Assembly: GCF_032062135.1 (NCBI RefSeq)
Contig: NC_092862.1
Span: forward strand, 68,120,390 to 68,184,389
DNA from: Pyxicephalus adspersus
Taxonomy: Eukaryota; Chordata; Amphibia; Anura; Pyxicephalidae
DNA: 64,000 nucleotides
Reading direction: 5' to 3'
Part shown: positions 1 through 36,200 of the stretch, in pieces
Position numbering within the stretch: position 1 is the stretch's first letter
How the letters are laid out: each line of letters opens with the position of its first letter
Program-made: the position numbers and the translations under genes
The notes under the pieces: generated by a model
What the model was told of the DNA's origin: nothing
The model's input: the letters and a program-made list of their open reading frames with translations, nothing else
Databases searched by the model: none

Positions 1-24308
<24,308 letters not shown>

Positions 24309-24820
24309 GTCCTCTCAGAACAGAAACCAACACACTGAGATCCTACAGGACCTGATAGGTCTATACCGGCACATTCTCCTGTACACATACCTGAACACTG
24401 CACTAACTATCGCCATTTTTCATGAGGGCAACTCCTAAATGTTCCCTAAGAAAGTCATGTCTAAAATGCATTCTCACACTTCTCTCCGCTCGCAATCATT
24501 TTATTACAGATGACAGACATTATACTAGAGGGTAACAAAGACGGCGTTTTGCTTTTCACTATAATGTGTCCGTTTAATTCATCCAGTGATGGTCGACGTA
24601 TACGCTATACATTTCCATACAAAGACTTCCCTTAGTTAAAATGGCTGCCAAGAGCATTGGCTTGAGCTGAATGGATTGAGTGGCAGGACGCTTGTCCAAT
24701 CTCTGTGCAGCGATTTTTCCATCTCCCGTGTGACTAGCTTCCGGTACAGTGGTGGGCGGGACATCCCGTGGTGGTAGTGTATACCTGTGTTTGGTGAGTT
24801 GTGTGTTTGGGTGAGTTGTG
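24309..24820. promoter_or_regulatory. Shared divergent promoter region of C5orf22 and DROSHA
   Basis: Between the C5orf22 start codon and the DROSHA leader. CpG dinucleotides are present but sparse, with no strong island. Visible motif matches are a YY1-like GCCATTTT at 24412-24419 facing C5orf22, a YY1-like AAAATGGCTGCC at 24639-24650 facing DROSHA, an ETS-type CTTCCGG at 24738-24744 and a GC box TGGGCGGG at 24753-24760. No TATA box is evident, as expected for housekeeping divergent pairs. Motif matches alone do not prove use. Confidence 0.6.
24641..24793 (+). other. DROSHA: Candidate untranslated first exon of DROSHA (5' limit unknown)
   Basis: The first coding exon is preceded by an acceptor only 3 nt before the ATG, so an upstream leader exon must exist. 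The best donor nearby is TTTG|GTGAGT (GT at 24794), followed 17 nt later by a second, TTGG|GTGAGT (GT at 24811). The transcription start is not visible; 24641 is only a nominal left limit near the YY1-like motif. If transcription begins further left, ATG 24641 opens a 9-codon upstream ORF ending at 24670. Confidence 0.35.
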
Positions 24821-26195
24821 TTGTAATGTTTCTGTATTTGGAGGTGAATGTCATTGTGTTATTTATACGAAAGCTTTGGCTTTGAATTAGACACGTTTAA
24901 AGGTTTGGTATTGCTTAACGTATAGCAATGCTGTGTGATGCCCAATCATGTTCTGTACAATCCTTTGCTTATGCTGGCCATACACTAATCAATGGGATCA
25001 GTGTTAGGAATCGATACAAACATCTAATCATTATCTATTAGGAAATAATGCATTCCTGATTGACATTGGTGGAGTATTGATCAGAAATCATTCACTGACC
25101 ACTAATATTGTAACTGAGCGGGGAAATCTCCCACTGCTATTAGTGATCAGATCAGTGCTGGCCGGTCCATGGTGATAAACAATGGACATTTGGGAGATCG
25201 CCATGATCTACCTTCCTTATGGCTTGTCTGTATCAAGTATTGCTGGATCAACACCCCAAACTACATATTCCTTCTTTACTGGCTGATATGTTTTATTATA
25301 ATATTTCTTAATAGCTTTAGTGCTAGTAATGTTTTCATCACCATTTATATAGTTTGGAATGTTGCGAGAGGTAAACCTACTGACTGTTTCTTGTACGCAC
25401 GATTCTACTCATACAAGTTTATAGCCATCTATGTCTAGAGCATCAGATTGAATATTATATAAACGTTGTGACAATGCCTAAACGTATTGAAACAATACCA
25501 CAGTAAATGAATGTTGTAATCAAAGTAAAGGTGGTCCCATGAAAAATTAATATTATACAGGATTTATATAGCGCCAACATATTACGCAGTGCTGTACATT
25601 AAATAGGGGATGTAAATGACAGTGACACAGGAGAAGGAAAGGGACCTTGACTGGAAGAGCTTAACTTTTTTTTGGCCAGGCAGTCCATGCTGACATACAA
25701 TGAACAGATAGAGATAGCTGAAAACACTTAGGATCAGGCAAGGCTTTGTTGCAGAAAGTGAGAGGCGATGTCTCTTCAATAAACATTCCTACCTGCTGGC
25801 AAAAGAAATTGCTCTATAACTATATGCCCGTATTCTATCTTGGGCAGCACCCAAGATAGAATAGGGACAGGTGAGATTATTTAAAACATTCGGATTAGTC
25901 AGGTAAGATTATTTTATTGCATATGGTACATTACCTGTCCCTTCAAGAAACGGCATGTCTAGTCACAATTTTTTAATTTTTGAGTTTAGTTCCGCTTGTG
26001 TGAATACCTCCCATAAATTCATAATGCCACATAGATTTTCACTAGTATAAGGATGAATCCAGATAAAACCTGAGTACTCTTATCATTCTGCTTACAAAGT
26101 GTTATGTAATTGATAACTTTAAATTATTTTTTTTTTAATCAATATGTTATGAATACAGAAATTGATTGGCTGTATGTTTTGCTTTTCTTGTTTAG
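24821..26195 (+). other. DROSHA leader intron (before coding exon 1)
   Basis: It ends with acceptor TTGTTTAG at 26195. It contains the 25556 repeat, a perfect 14-bp hairpin at 25831-25863 and a repeat fragment at 25850-25995. No further leader exon can be distinguished by eye. Confidence 0.65.
25556..25662 (+). repeat. ATATAGCGCCAACATATTACGC repeat, copy
   Basis: GATTTATATAGCGCCAACAT ATTACGCAGTGCTGTACATT, then AATAGGGGATGTAAATGACA and AAGGGACCTTGACTGGAAGA. Confidence 0.75.
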
Positions 26196-27052
26196 GCCAT
26201 GTCGTTGCATACAGGGAGAGGAGGACCACAGACCCGAACAGGCACTGGAACTCCAGTGCAGGCATATCGGCCACAAAATGTAAGGCCGGCTCAGATGCAG
26301 CAATCTTCTGGGCAGTATTGCTATGACCCACAAAGTACTCCACCTCCTACATTTTCCAGCCTTCCTAACACCAGTTATATACCTCCGAGACCAGATTACA
26401 TGTGTTATCCTCCACCTGTTGCACCACCTACCCAAAGTACAGTAAACCAATGTCTGCCAAGACCAACTTATCCTATCCGGCAAAGTTACCCCATGCCACC
26501 TTGTTTTCCTCCTGCTCCACCATCTACACTTGGCCCCGGAAATCCACCGCCCACTGGACCACCTACTGCACAAGGCACTTACCCCTACATTGCTCCAACT
26601 CTTATGCCGCCGCCACCACCTATTATGCCTCCTCCATTACCCCATGTGGGTTATCAGACAGTGTACCCTGGATATCCACCCCAGGCTTTTCCTCCACCTC
26701 CACCTCCTCCACAACCTGTTCCTAGCTTCAATAGCTATCAGCAGAATTCAGCCTCTTTTCAAGGCAGTAGCCACTACAGACACACAAGTCACAGTCCATA
26801 TCAAACCGATAAACCGCAAAGTGATCATCGAACACAGGACAGAAGCAAACATTATGATTCTCACCGCCATAGAGACTATAATCACAGTGATAGACACCGC
26901 TCAGAGAAACATAGCGATCGAAGAGATCGGGGAAGGAGCCCTGACCGTTCAAGGCGGCCGGATAGTAGTCGACGGAGATCGGAGTATGAGTACAGTAGGA
27001 ATGCATTTCATGGCAGAACTTCACCACGTCATGGAAGTTATGAACGTAGCAG
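26196..27052 (+). CDS. DROSHA: DROSHA coding exon 1 (residues 1-285), proline-rich and RS-rich
   Basis: It begins after acceptor TTGTTTAG with GCC then ATG (M-S-L-H-T-G-R-G-G) and ends AGC AG|GTAACA (phase 2). The proline-rich half has short poly-P runs and P-P-R-P-D-Y; the second half has S-D-H-R-T-Q-D-R-S-K-H-Y-D-S-H-R-H-R-D and R-D-R-G-R-S-P-D-R-S-R-R-P. Sequence drift from human is large in the proline part and small in the Arg/His part. It is one uninterrupted 854-nt coding stretch. Confidence 0.95.
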
Positions 27053-30000
27053 GTAACATGCCTTTGCAGTTTACTAAGTAATCTTAATACTAAGTAATCT
27101 TAGTACTAAGTACTAAGCAGCCATTGACTCATACAGCCGGGTGGGAAATGTATCAGCAATTCTCCTTATTTGCCTGTTTTACTCAGATCAAGGACATTTT
27201 TTGCCATGGCATATATTGCTCCCAACATACCAATTTTATGAAATGGTGTCACTTTTTTGTAAGGAGACTAGGTCAACCTTTCGCAATGTTTTTAATATGG
27301 GGGAAACATTGAAATATCTGTCAGGTCATTAGGGAACCCTGCTATAAATATTATATCCACTGTTTGACAGTATATTAGAATGGTAGTGGCTAGAATGCTT
27401 CTTTAATTGTTGGCTAGTGTGCTAGCAAGTTCAAAGCCATATTGCAAATTTAATAAAAATAATATATGTAAAGGCAAAACACTGTTTTAGAAACAGCAGT
27501 TCAGTGGAATAATCCCTCCCCTAATGGCCCAATCAACAGCAAAGGGTGCCAGGTCTTGGCTTGATAAAGTGTCACAATATCATAAGAAGAAAATAGTGAT
27601 GCCGATTCTGTGCATTTGCCTTATAATTTACATTTATTTGTTTATTTCTGATTTTTAAAAGGGAGCGTCACAGACATCGGGATAGTCGAAGATCGCCAAC
27701 TCCTGAAAGAAGCTATAGGAAAAGACAAAAAAGGTATTCTATTTTTTTTTTATCTGGCTTATATTATTGTTAGTATTTCTGCTCTTGTTATTGTGGTACT
27801 TTTTGTCTATTTCTGATAGGAGGCCAGGAGTTGTGATTTAAAGCAGAAGTAAACTAAAAACCAAAAAAATTATATTTACCTTTAATTCAGCAGATCCCTC
27901 GATGGCGCTGGTCCTTTTTGTGCGATCGTGTCCTGTGTCGTCCTGGGATTCCTCTTCATCCCGGCATATCCTGGGAGGCTTTGCCCTCCCATTAAGACCT
28001 AAAGGGGTGGTGCTGCACCCTTTTTAAAAAAAGAAAAAACAAAAATACCAATATTGTTACTTCATATAGAGAGGTTGTGTAGCCTTCTACGTAAAGTTAA
28101 AATGTTGAGTTTGGGTATGCTTTACGTAAACCTGATGTAGCCTACAAAAAATAACAGGCATTTCCCAGAAGGTTGCTAGGGGTTCAGTAAGAGATCCAAC
28201 ATATTGATATGCTGCTTGATGTCAATGGTAGAACCATTGGCATTGAACCAATAGAATATCTTCTTTTGTACTTGAAATACAACGCCACATTAAATTATAT
28301 TAGTATCCATTTATTTGTAAAGTAATAATTCTTTAGAAACAAAAGCAAACTGGAATAAGATACATAAGCTCTTTTTTACTGTACCTGGAGTTTACCCAGG
28401 CATTAGAAATCTATTTTCCCATGTGAAAGCGCTTAGCCTAACCACTACTGGGAAAGGGGAGTTAGTATACTTCTGCATGTATCAAGTATTTTCTTCTCTC
28501 CCTGGAGATGAGGGTGTTATGAAACAAATATGATATGTAACCGTTTATATAAATATTGATAGGTTTAAATCCTATACAAAAAGATCAGAGAGAGCAAGAT
28601 AAATTAAATAGCATATTATTTAATTTTGTAAGGACAGATAGTTGCAACAATAAAAAAATAAAGGAATGAAATATAAGAAACTTATAAAAATCCCCAAGAA
28701 GTCTCCCCGTTCTGATCTGACAGCTGTCTTTTAAATTAAAAAAGGAAATAAAGTCAGTCCTTTAACAGTAATCATCCATAACCAGCATCTCACTTTATAA
28801 GGCTGCCTGATAAAGGATGAGCTAGATTCCTCTGTGATGTAAGTTGGTATATTGAATAAAAAAGTATATGGGCAAAGGGAATTGGTAGGAACCTAAAAAG
28901 TGAGTACTGGTATATGCTGCTGGAAGAGATGACTTACCTATTGCTTTGCATTGAATGAACAAATAACAGGTTTTTATACAGATGTATCTGTTTTATATGA
29001 ATAAAGTTTTTACAGGTCATACTATATAAATATATGTTAATTCTGTTTTTGTATAACTGCGATGTTATCCTTAATTTCCCCTGGAAAAAAGAGAGAAAAG
29101 GACTGGATCCGGCTGTAAGTAAGCATGGCAATGCAGATTTGGGCCCCAAATGTCTTGGAAGGACTGGGTGGGCTAAGCATTTCATCCTTCCTCCAGGCCA
29201 GAAACCCATGTATGCTGAGAGAGGCTACAATATCTCTTAAAGCAGTGGTTGCCAACCTCTTCGGACCGGCAGACGACAACGTTTGCCGTCTCTGGACCCT
29301 GCATGCCCGGGGAGCTGGGTGTCACTGAAAGGGGAAGAAACTTCCCCTTAAATGGTTTCATGACCCCAGGACCCGCCCACTTAGATCTGCGATGGGAGAG
29401 TCCGCCCACTTCCCTGAGCCTGGGATCTGTATGGGGGAAATGGTCCGCAGCTGTGGCCATTGCCTTCCCTCAGTGGTGTCCTTCTACTGGCCCTGCTCGG
29501 GGGTGCACCGACCAGAGCCTCTGAGGAGTATCAGAAAAAGAGCCGGGAGGCTATTATTTTCTGTCATACCATGATGGCACGCATCCTCTGTTAGGGAAAA
29601 CCCTCCATATTTATTTTAGGAGCATGTTTTGGAGTCAATTAAAGGTGGCAGAACACCTTTATGATTTAGAGTTACGAATAGCTCTTTGCGTGGAGTGTGT
29701 TTGATGCTAATCCCTCACAGTATGGTGCTTGTATAATTACCAAGAAGTATTTGAAAAGCTAGTTCCAATTTATTATTATTATTGTTTTCTTATCATTTCT
29801 TCCTTCAAATCTTCTGCTCCCAAAGTTTTGTCATTAAACCATAGCTGAAATGTTATTTTTTTTTGGATAGGGATAGGGTTAGGGTGAGGTAAAGTCGTCA
29901 TCGCGTTTTTGTTAGTCCTTGGGAAGATTCCATTATTCCTGTGTGGTCACCAATGCACCAAATGGGAAATAGTAGTGGATTCCGGTGTTCTACATAAGGC

Positions 30001-33000
30001 TACTGGTTTTAATTCTTCTTCTAGTTAATTGTATTTTTCTGAATCCACGTGGCAATCCAACATGTGAATGTTTATGATACATCAACAAGTAATAACCTGA
30101 TCTATGAGAAACAATTTCCCACTAGTGTTAGACCTACAACCAAGACTTTTCAAAAGTAAATGGGTTGAGTATTGTAATACATGAAATCCTACACCTATTT
30201 GTTGTGTTTTACGTTTTTTTTCATCTTTCGCTATGGTAAAAAATGTTTTCATCTCGCTTTTCAATTTCATTGTGTGCACGAATCCTTTCTAAAGAGCATG
30301 TCTAAGGAATTCTGTGTTTTTTTTTTTTCCTCTAGAATTTTATTTGAACATTACCAAGTGCAATTCATTTGGGATTTTTCTAACCAGTACTTTATTTTAT
30401 AAATGGCACTTGAAATGTTCTGCTGTGCTCTTCCCTTTGTTCCCTTTAGGCACGAGTTATTTGTAATGATTGTGATTCAGGGAAATTTCATTTGAAGTTA
30501 TTCATGCCCCCAGAAACCAAATTCATCGGTATGGAATATGTTTTGACACTTTGCTAAAATCTCCAAACGTTAGATACGTGGGTTTATTCCATATTTTTTA
30601 TGTACTTTGCAAAGCTGCAGACATTATATTTAGGTACTGTATTCAGTTTTATTTGTCTCATCCACTGGATGTTTAATAAAAGAGGTGATTATTGTTATAA
30701 ATCCTGTTTTTTGGTCTGGGTACGAAACCTGGGAAGGTCTTTAGACTGAGTAATTTTGATCAATATGTGTGAACTTACAAAACAACTAACCAGTATTCCC
30801 CAGCAGCTAAGCATTTCCAGGGTGGTAACTGGCCCATCTAATGCAGAAATATTCAGGATTGAGGGTATTTTGTTGTCTAGAACAGTTGTCCCCAACCTTT
30901 CAGACCTCATGGACCAATAAATCCACGGAATCTGGACCGCGCATGCGCGGGGAGCTGTGTGTCACTCAAAGGGGAAGAAACTTCCCTCAGAGTGACGTCA
31001 GATGGCAGAACCTGCCCTCTCTCCCATCTCAGGCTCAGACCTGCTTGCTAAACATCCTGGGGGGACAGTAGCTCAGGGCTGTGGACACAACTTTTGTTGC
31101 ATCCACAGCCCTGAGCTACTGAGCCTGTGATGGGAGAGTGGGCGAGTTTTGTCTATATAGGGGAAAAAGCCATGGACCAGAGTTGTGGTTGGCGACCCCT
31201 GGTCTACAGTTCAGCTTTAAGTGGTAAGAAGGATTTTGATTTTATTAGAAGTCTTTTCTACTACCGTGAGAGAAACCAAAAAAGTTGGTTGACTTGAGTT
31301 CGTTTTAAGGCTCCCTCATTGTGACTTTTTGTTATTTTGGTGTGAAAAAAAAATTAAGTGTTACATTTATCAAGATTGCTTTTACAGGATGATAATTTAG
31401 AATTCTCAAGAGTAGGGAAACCTATACGCACATACTTTCTAAATTAGTGAAAGCTCTTTAATGAACATAGGAAAATCTCCTTATATGTATAAGATTCTAA
31501 ATGTGTTTGTTCTTTGGAATTTGTTATAGCACATCCCCTAGCACAGAGCGAAGGAGACCTAGATGGGAGGATGACCCTAAGGACAGCACTTCTGAAAACC
31601 CCTCTTCTGGGAAGGAAAAAAATTGCATTTCTGTAAAAGACAAAGATTTATTGGATGAAGGCATGCTGGATAGAGCCGAGGAAGAGGATGACGATTTGTT
31701 AAAGCCAGTGTGGGTTCGCTGTACTCATTCGGAAAGCTATTATTCCAGCGACCCAATGGATCAAGTTGTGAGTATTTTTTTTTTTTTTTTATACTGTAAA
31801 GCAGTGATTCTTAAACTTTTCCAGTCTTTGGTAATGGGAACCTTTTTTTAAGGCAGACCTGGGCCAAAGCAAAATTTCTTATACATGCTGGAATCTAACA
31901 GCATCTATATGGTATGAGTAACGTACTTGAGAATATGGTAAGCTGGAGATGGGCATCAGTTTTCTTTACAGCAAAATGTTAAACCTCATTAGTTGTTATT
32001 GGTAACATACCCTTCTTTGTACTCTTTTTCTATCCTGTTTTTCTTAGCAACCTGCTAAATGGAGAGGTTAAAAGAAATAACTTATCTTCAGCAATTTAGG
32101 TGTTAGTTGTTAGGAGTACACATTTATGTCTCTTAATAGCATTGTGTTTAATTGGAAAAATATGCAGACTAGATTAATTGTCTCCTTTTACATGGTGCAG
32201 CATTTTATCTTCATGTTTAAAGATACAGACTGTCAGGAACTTGAGGTTTAGTAGCTGTGCGGCACAATTCTTTTTTATCGGTGTTGAAATAAAAGTATTC
32301 CCAAGCATGCACTCACCTGTCTAATCCCAAATCTTTTGTGTTTGGGCCATAGCTGTTAAATCAGGAAGTGTAACAGAATATCAACACATTACAGTTCCCA
32401 TATACACAGCGGCACAGAACTGCTCAGTGGACCGAAGTACAACACCACAGCAGTAGCAGTAGGAGACTAATCTAAGATCTCATTATGCTGGGAGTGCACA
32501 GATAAATTGCTCCCAATGACTACGAAAAAACACACTGTGTAGAACTTGTAAAAATAGAAATAAAATATTACAATACTACTTGTGCCTTTAAACCAAATGT
32601 ATTTGTAAAAATGTGTTCTCTTCTGTACCTAGATACATATTTCACTCGTATCATATGTTAAATGTGAGAAATAATTGCCAGATGTAGCTATAGCATAAAC
32701 CTTAAAGTTGCAGTTCATCCAAGATTTGCTTCTCAAGCTTCTTGGACAATGGGGATATATATAACATATATTGTTCTATACACAAACATCTTTTGTATGT
32801 GGACCCTCTGCCTTAAACTATACAAGGCACATGCCATTTACTTTCCTCCACTGTAGTCATAACAATGTAGCTTGGTTATGACTGTGATTTAATAGTGTAG
32901 GAACACCCGTCATCTCCATGTTATCCCCTCTAGTGGACAAGCTCCATTTTTGTTTTTAGATTCACAGCACTATGCATTGTAGTAAAACCTAATTTGCCTA

Positions 33001-33172
33001 ATTTCTTTCTGAAAGCTGATGTACCAAAAATAATAGAATTTTAGGAGCAAAAACTAATTGAAGCATGCTTTAAAATACATTTAGGACAACAGTATAAGCC
33101 GATTTAGGGTTCTTTTGTCCCCTGTGGTATAAACGCCAGTCAGTGACAGGTGCTTGTATTTTTATATATCTA

Positions 33173-33234
<62 letters not shown>

Positions 33235-36200
33235 TTTTTTTTTCTCAGACATTTGATCTTCCAGCATTGATTTATGTAGTATTAAAAAATAAAAAAGCTG
33301 CAAAGGAAGGTAATGCTGGAAGAATGCTAAACTGTAAATTGTGTTGTATTTTTTGTTCCAGGAGGCTAAATAATAGGGATTACTTGTGATTTCATGATAT
33401 TTCATTTGGTATTTTATTTAGGTGAGTGAAAATCATTTTCACAGAGTAGCAGTAATCTTGTAAAGCTAATAACATACTTCATCACTTGCAGTTTATTCCT
33501 TACAATCCTCTTTTTTTTTTTTCGTAGCATTTTTATTTGATAGGATGTGTTACAATAAGCAGTTTTCTTTAAGATGACCCCCATGTCCGCCAATCACTGC
33601 CGCAATCTGGCAGAATTTGTTTGTCGAACTTTATTTCCTAGGAAAATGCCCATACTGAGATGAGGCTGGGTAGGTGTTTTTTCTTTCGGGTCTGTCCAAC
33701 CAAATGTGATATTTTGGTTTTAGGCAAAACCTGGTGGATTGAGTCTGTTCGGATACTCAATACAATAAGATCTCTATCTATAGAAAATTCTGTTTCTATG
33801 GGCCTGGGAATTTAGAGAGCTCCCAATAACAGGTGCAGTGTTCAAGCCAGAATTTTTTTTTAAACCGGGTGGATTGTGACCCAACTCTTCAGTAACCACT
33901 CAAAAATACCCGGGTGATCACCGAAAAGTGCCGGGTTCTGCACCCGGCTAAAAGGAGCCGGGGAGAACACTGAGGTGCTTTTCCTAACATCCCTTTCTGC
34001 ATTCTCTATAATATTAAATTACCAATCCAACAGGTAGAGTTGGAAACCCTAATGTTGGCATTTGCAGATGTGTAGACCCAGGGACTCAAACTCAGTGACA
34101 CTTTAAAAAGGGGTCTGGTATATATCCGCTCACACTGACTATTGGAATGGTTAGTAGCTGCCTTGTCCCTTTCCAGGGTATTAGCTTTTATTGGGCATAC
34201 ATTGTTTTTGTGATTTATTGAAAAAAAGTACAGTTGGGCTTGTTTTAATTCTTGCATTAGTTGCAGTTGACAGTTGTTATGAAAGCTCTAAAAAATTTTT
34301 TACTAAATAGCAGAAACCTAAATAATTTGTACATAAATACTACAACCACAATCAGAGTGCACTCTTATTCTGGTTTCTTGTGTTATACCAGATAAAAGTG
34401 CAGGTCCTTTTTTTAAGTAGTTCACACATCAATACCCAGCTATGTAATCACATCATTCTAATATGTCTTCAAAGGGCGACTCCACTGTGGTTGGAACAAG
34501 CAGGTTACGGGATTTATACGACAAGTTTGAAGAGGAACTTGGCAAGCGTCAGACAAAAGCTAGAGCTGCTAGGCCTGCGTGGGAGCCACCAAAGACCAAA
34601 TTAGACGAAGATTTTGGTGAGTAGCTTATGTTCTTATTCTGTGTTCCTATGATCTGCTTTTAACTATTTTTGGTATAGTAGTATTGCTGAAATCCGCAAA
34701 GTTGTTTTTATGTATGCCTGAAATGTGTTTGCTAAGCCCAGCTGGGTGAAATGTTTTAAAGAAAATGTTAATATCCTTGGCAGAAAATGTCTTGTGCTGC
34801 ATGTTTTATATATATTTGGCAAGCTCTATGTATAGAAAATTGTATATTTGTGCAGCACTTAGAAGAAAAGCTGCAATTGTACGTTGACATGTTGTCATTT
34901 TCAGCTGCTGTTATGTTTAAAGCTGTGGAGAATTTTTCAGGCCATTTCCATCAGTTGCTAAAATCTATGATACCTATGTAATAATTTAACGTGAACCATG
35001 GTATTCTTCTTGCAACCCCATCTAACAGTACTAGTGCATAGAGACTGTAGCTGCCTTTTCATTGCTACCTCTCTCATGTCATAGTTCTCTAGCAGCCCTG
35101 AGATGATATCTGGAAAAACATTTGAATTTGCAGATCTTTTTTTTCCCATGATTACCAGGCCAAATATAGAGTGTATTCTTATCCGTAACACAGATAGCAA
35201 TGAATCCCTTTTCGCTACTCTATAGAAATCTTGAATGAATTCACAGAAGAGGTAAAGGAAGTTTCTCCCTACTTTATAGGACCTCATCATTTAACAAGAG
35301 TTTAAACCCAGATAATCCATTATGAATTTTAATTGCCAAAGAATACGTGCACACACAGAAACAAAAGAGCTGTTTTATGAGCCAAATATGCCTAAACCCT
35401 GCACTACAGCTCATTTCCTCCCACCTCTGGATTCAAATAGTGAGCCAGTCAATCAGGATGGAGAATAGCCATGGCGGATATATGGAGAATAGCATTTGGC
35501 AGGCTTTATTACTGTGCAAAACGTAGAAACCATGGGTCTTATTTATTAAAACTCTTCAAGGCTGGAGAGGATACACTTTCATCCGTGAAGCTGGTGATCC
35601 AGAAAACCTGGAATGGATTTCTTCAAAGCCATTTGCTGTTTGCCAGCAAATGTTTTCAATCCTGGAACAGATCCATTCCAGGTTTGCTGTGGAGAGCTTT
35701 ATTCAATCGGACCCCATGTGTCTACATGAGGGGCAGAACTTGCAGATCACAGGACATAGGTGGTGAGACAGATTGTTAACAAGAAACTTATACTCGTAAA
35801 TGGAAAATGTACCTGAACACCGAATGTCTTTTTTTTAAATCAAAGGCCTTCATGTGCTCTTCAGTGTTTGATAGACTACTCATCTTTTACATAACAGTGT
35901 CTCTAGGAAGTCCCAATAATGAGATATTTCCACTTCTTGATCTGAGTCTAAAGGCAATAGGTGGAAATATCTGAGGAAATGGACTTCACAGAAGCAAGTT
36001 AAATGTTTGTATCTAATCACGCTTCAAATGAGAACCTAAAATACCTTTACTTTGTCTCGAGGGAGTATAATTCCTAGGAATTAATCTACAAGCAGGAAGT
36101 GGGATAAGCTCAGGAAAGGATCTGCATATCGACAAAGGCCTGGTTCACACAGGCTTCAGCTTGTGTTAGAGGAGTGCGAACAACAAGCTCTTGTAAGGAT

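Larger units (their letters stand above)
27734..31529 (+). other. DROSHA intron 2
   Basis: A 3796-bp intron at the position where human DROSHA has an alternative 37-codon exon; no recognisable counterpart was found. It contains repeats at 27838, 29243 and 30883. 28300-29230 and 29600-30870 are AT-rich without features I can name. Confidence 0.8.
31768..34474 (+). other. DROSHA intron 3
   Basis: A 2707-bp intron with a decayed hAT-like piece (31801-32070), a long TA microsatellite and one GTGTTC/GAGAACAC element (33836-33972). Confidence 0.8.

Noticed and set aside
26139..27081. Long open frames of 144 and 183 codons overlapping DROSHA exon 1 in other frames or antisense
   Set aside because: They are produced by the Pro/Arg-rich composition of the true frame. 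The DROSHA frame matches a known protein and splices in phase; the others do not.
28386..28416. A short coding-like stretch in DROSHA intron 2 considered as the human alternative exon
   Set aside because: The resemblance was limited to two or three residues, without flanking splice sites in phase 2.
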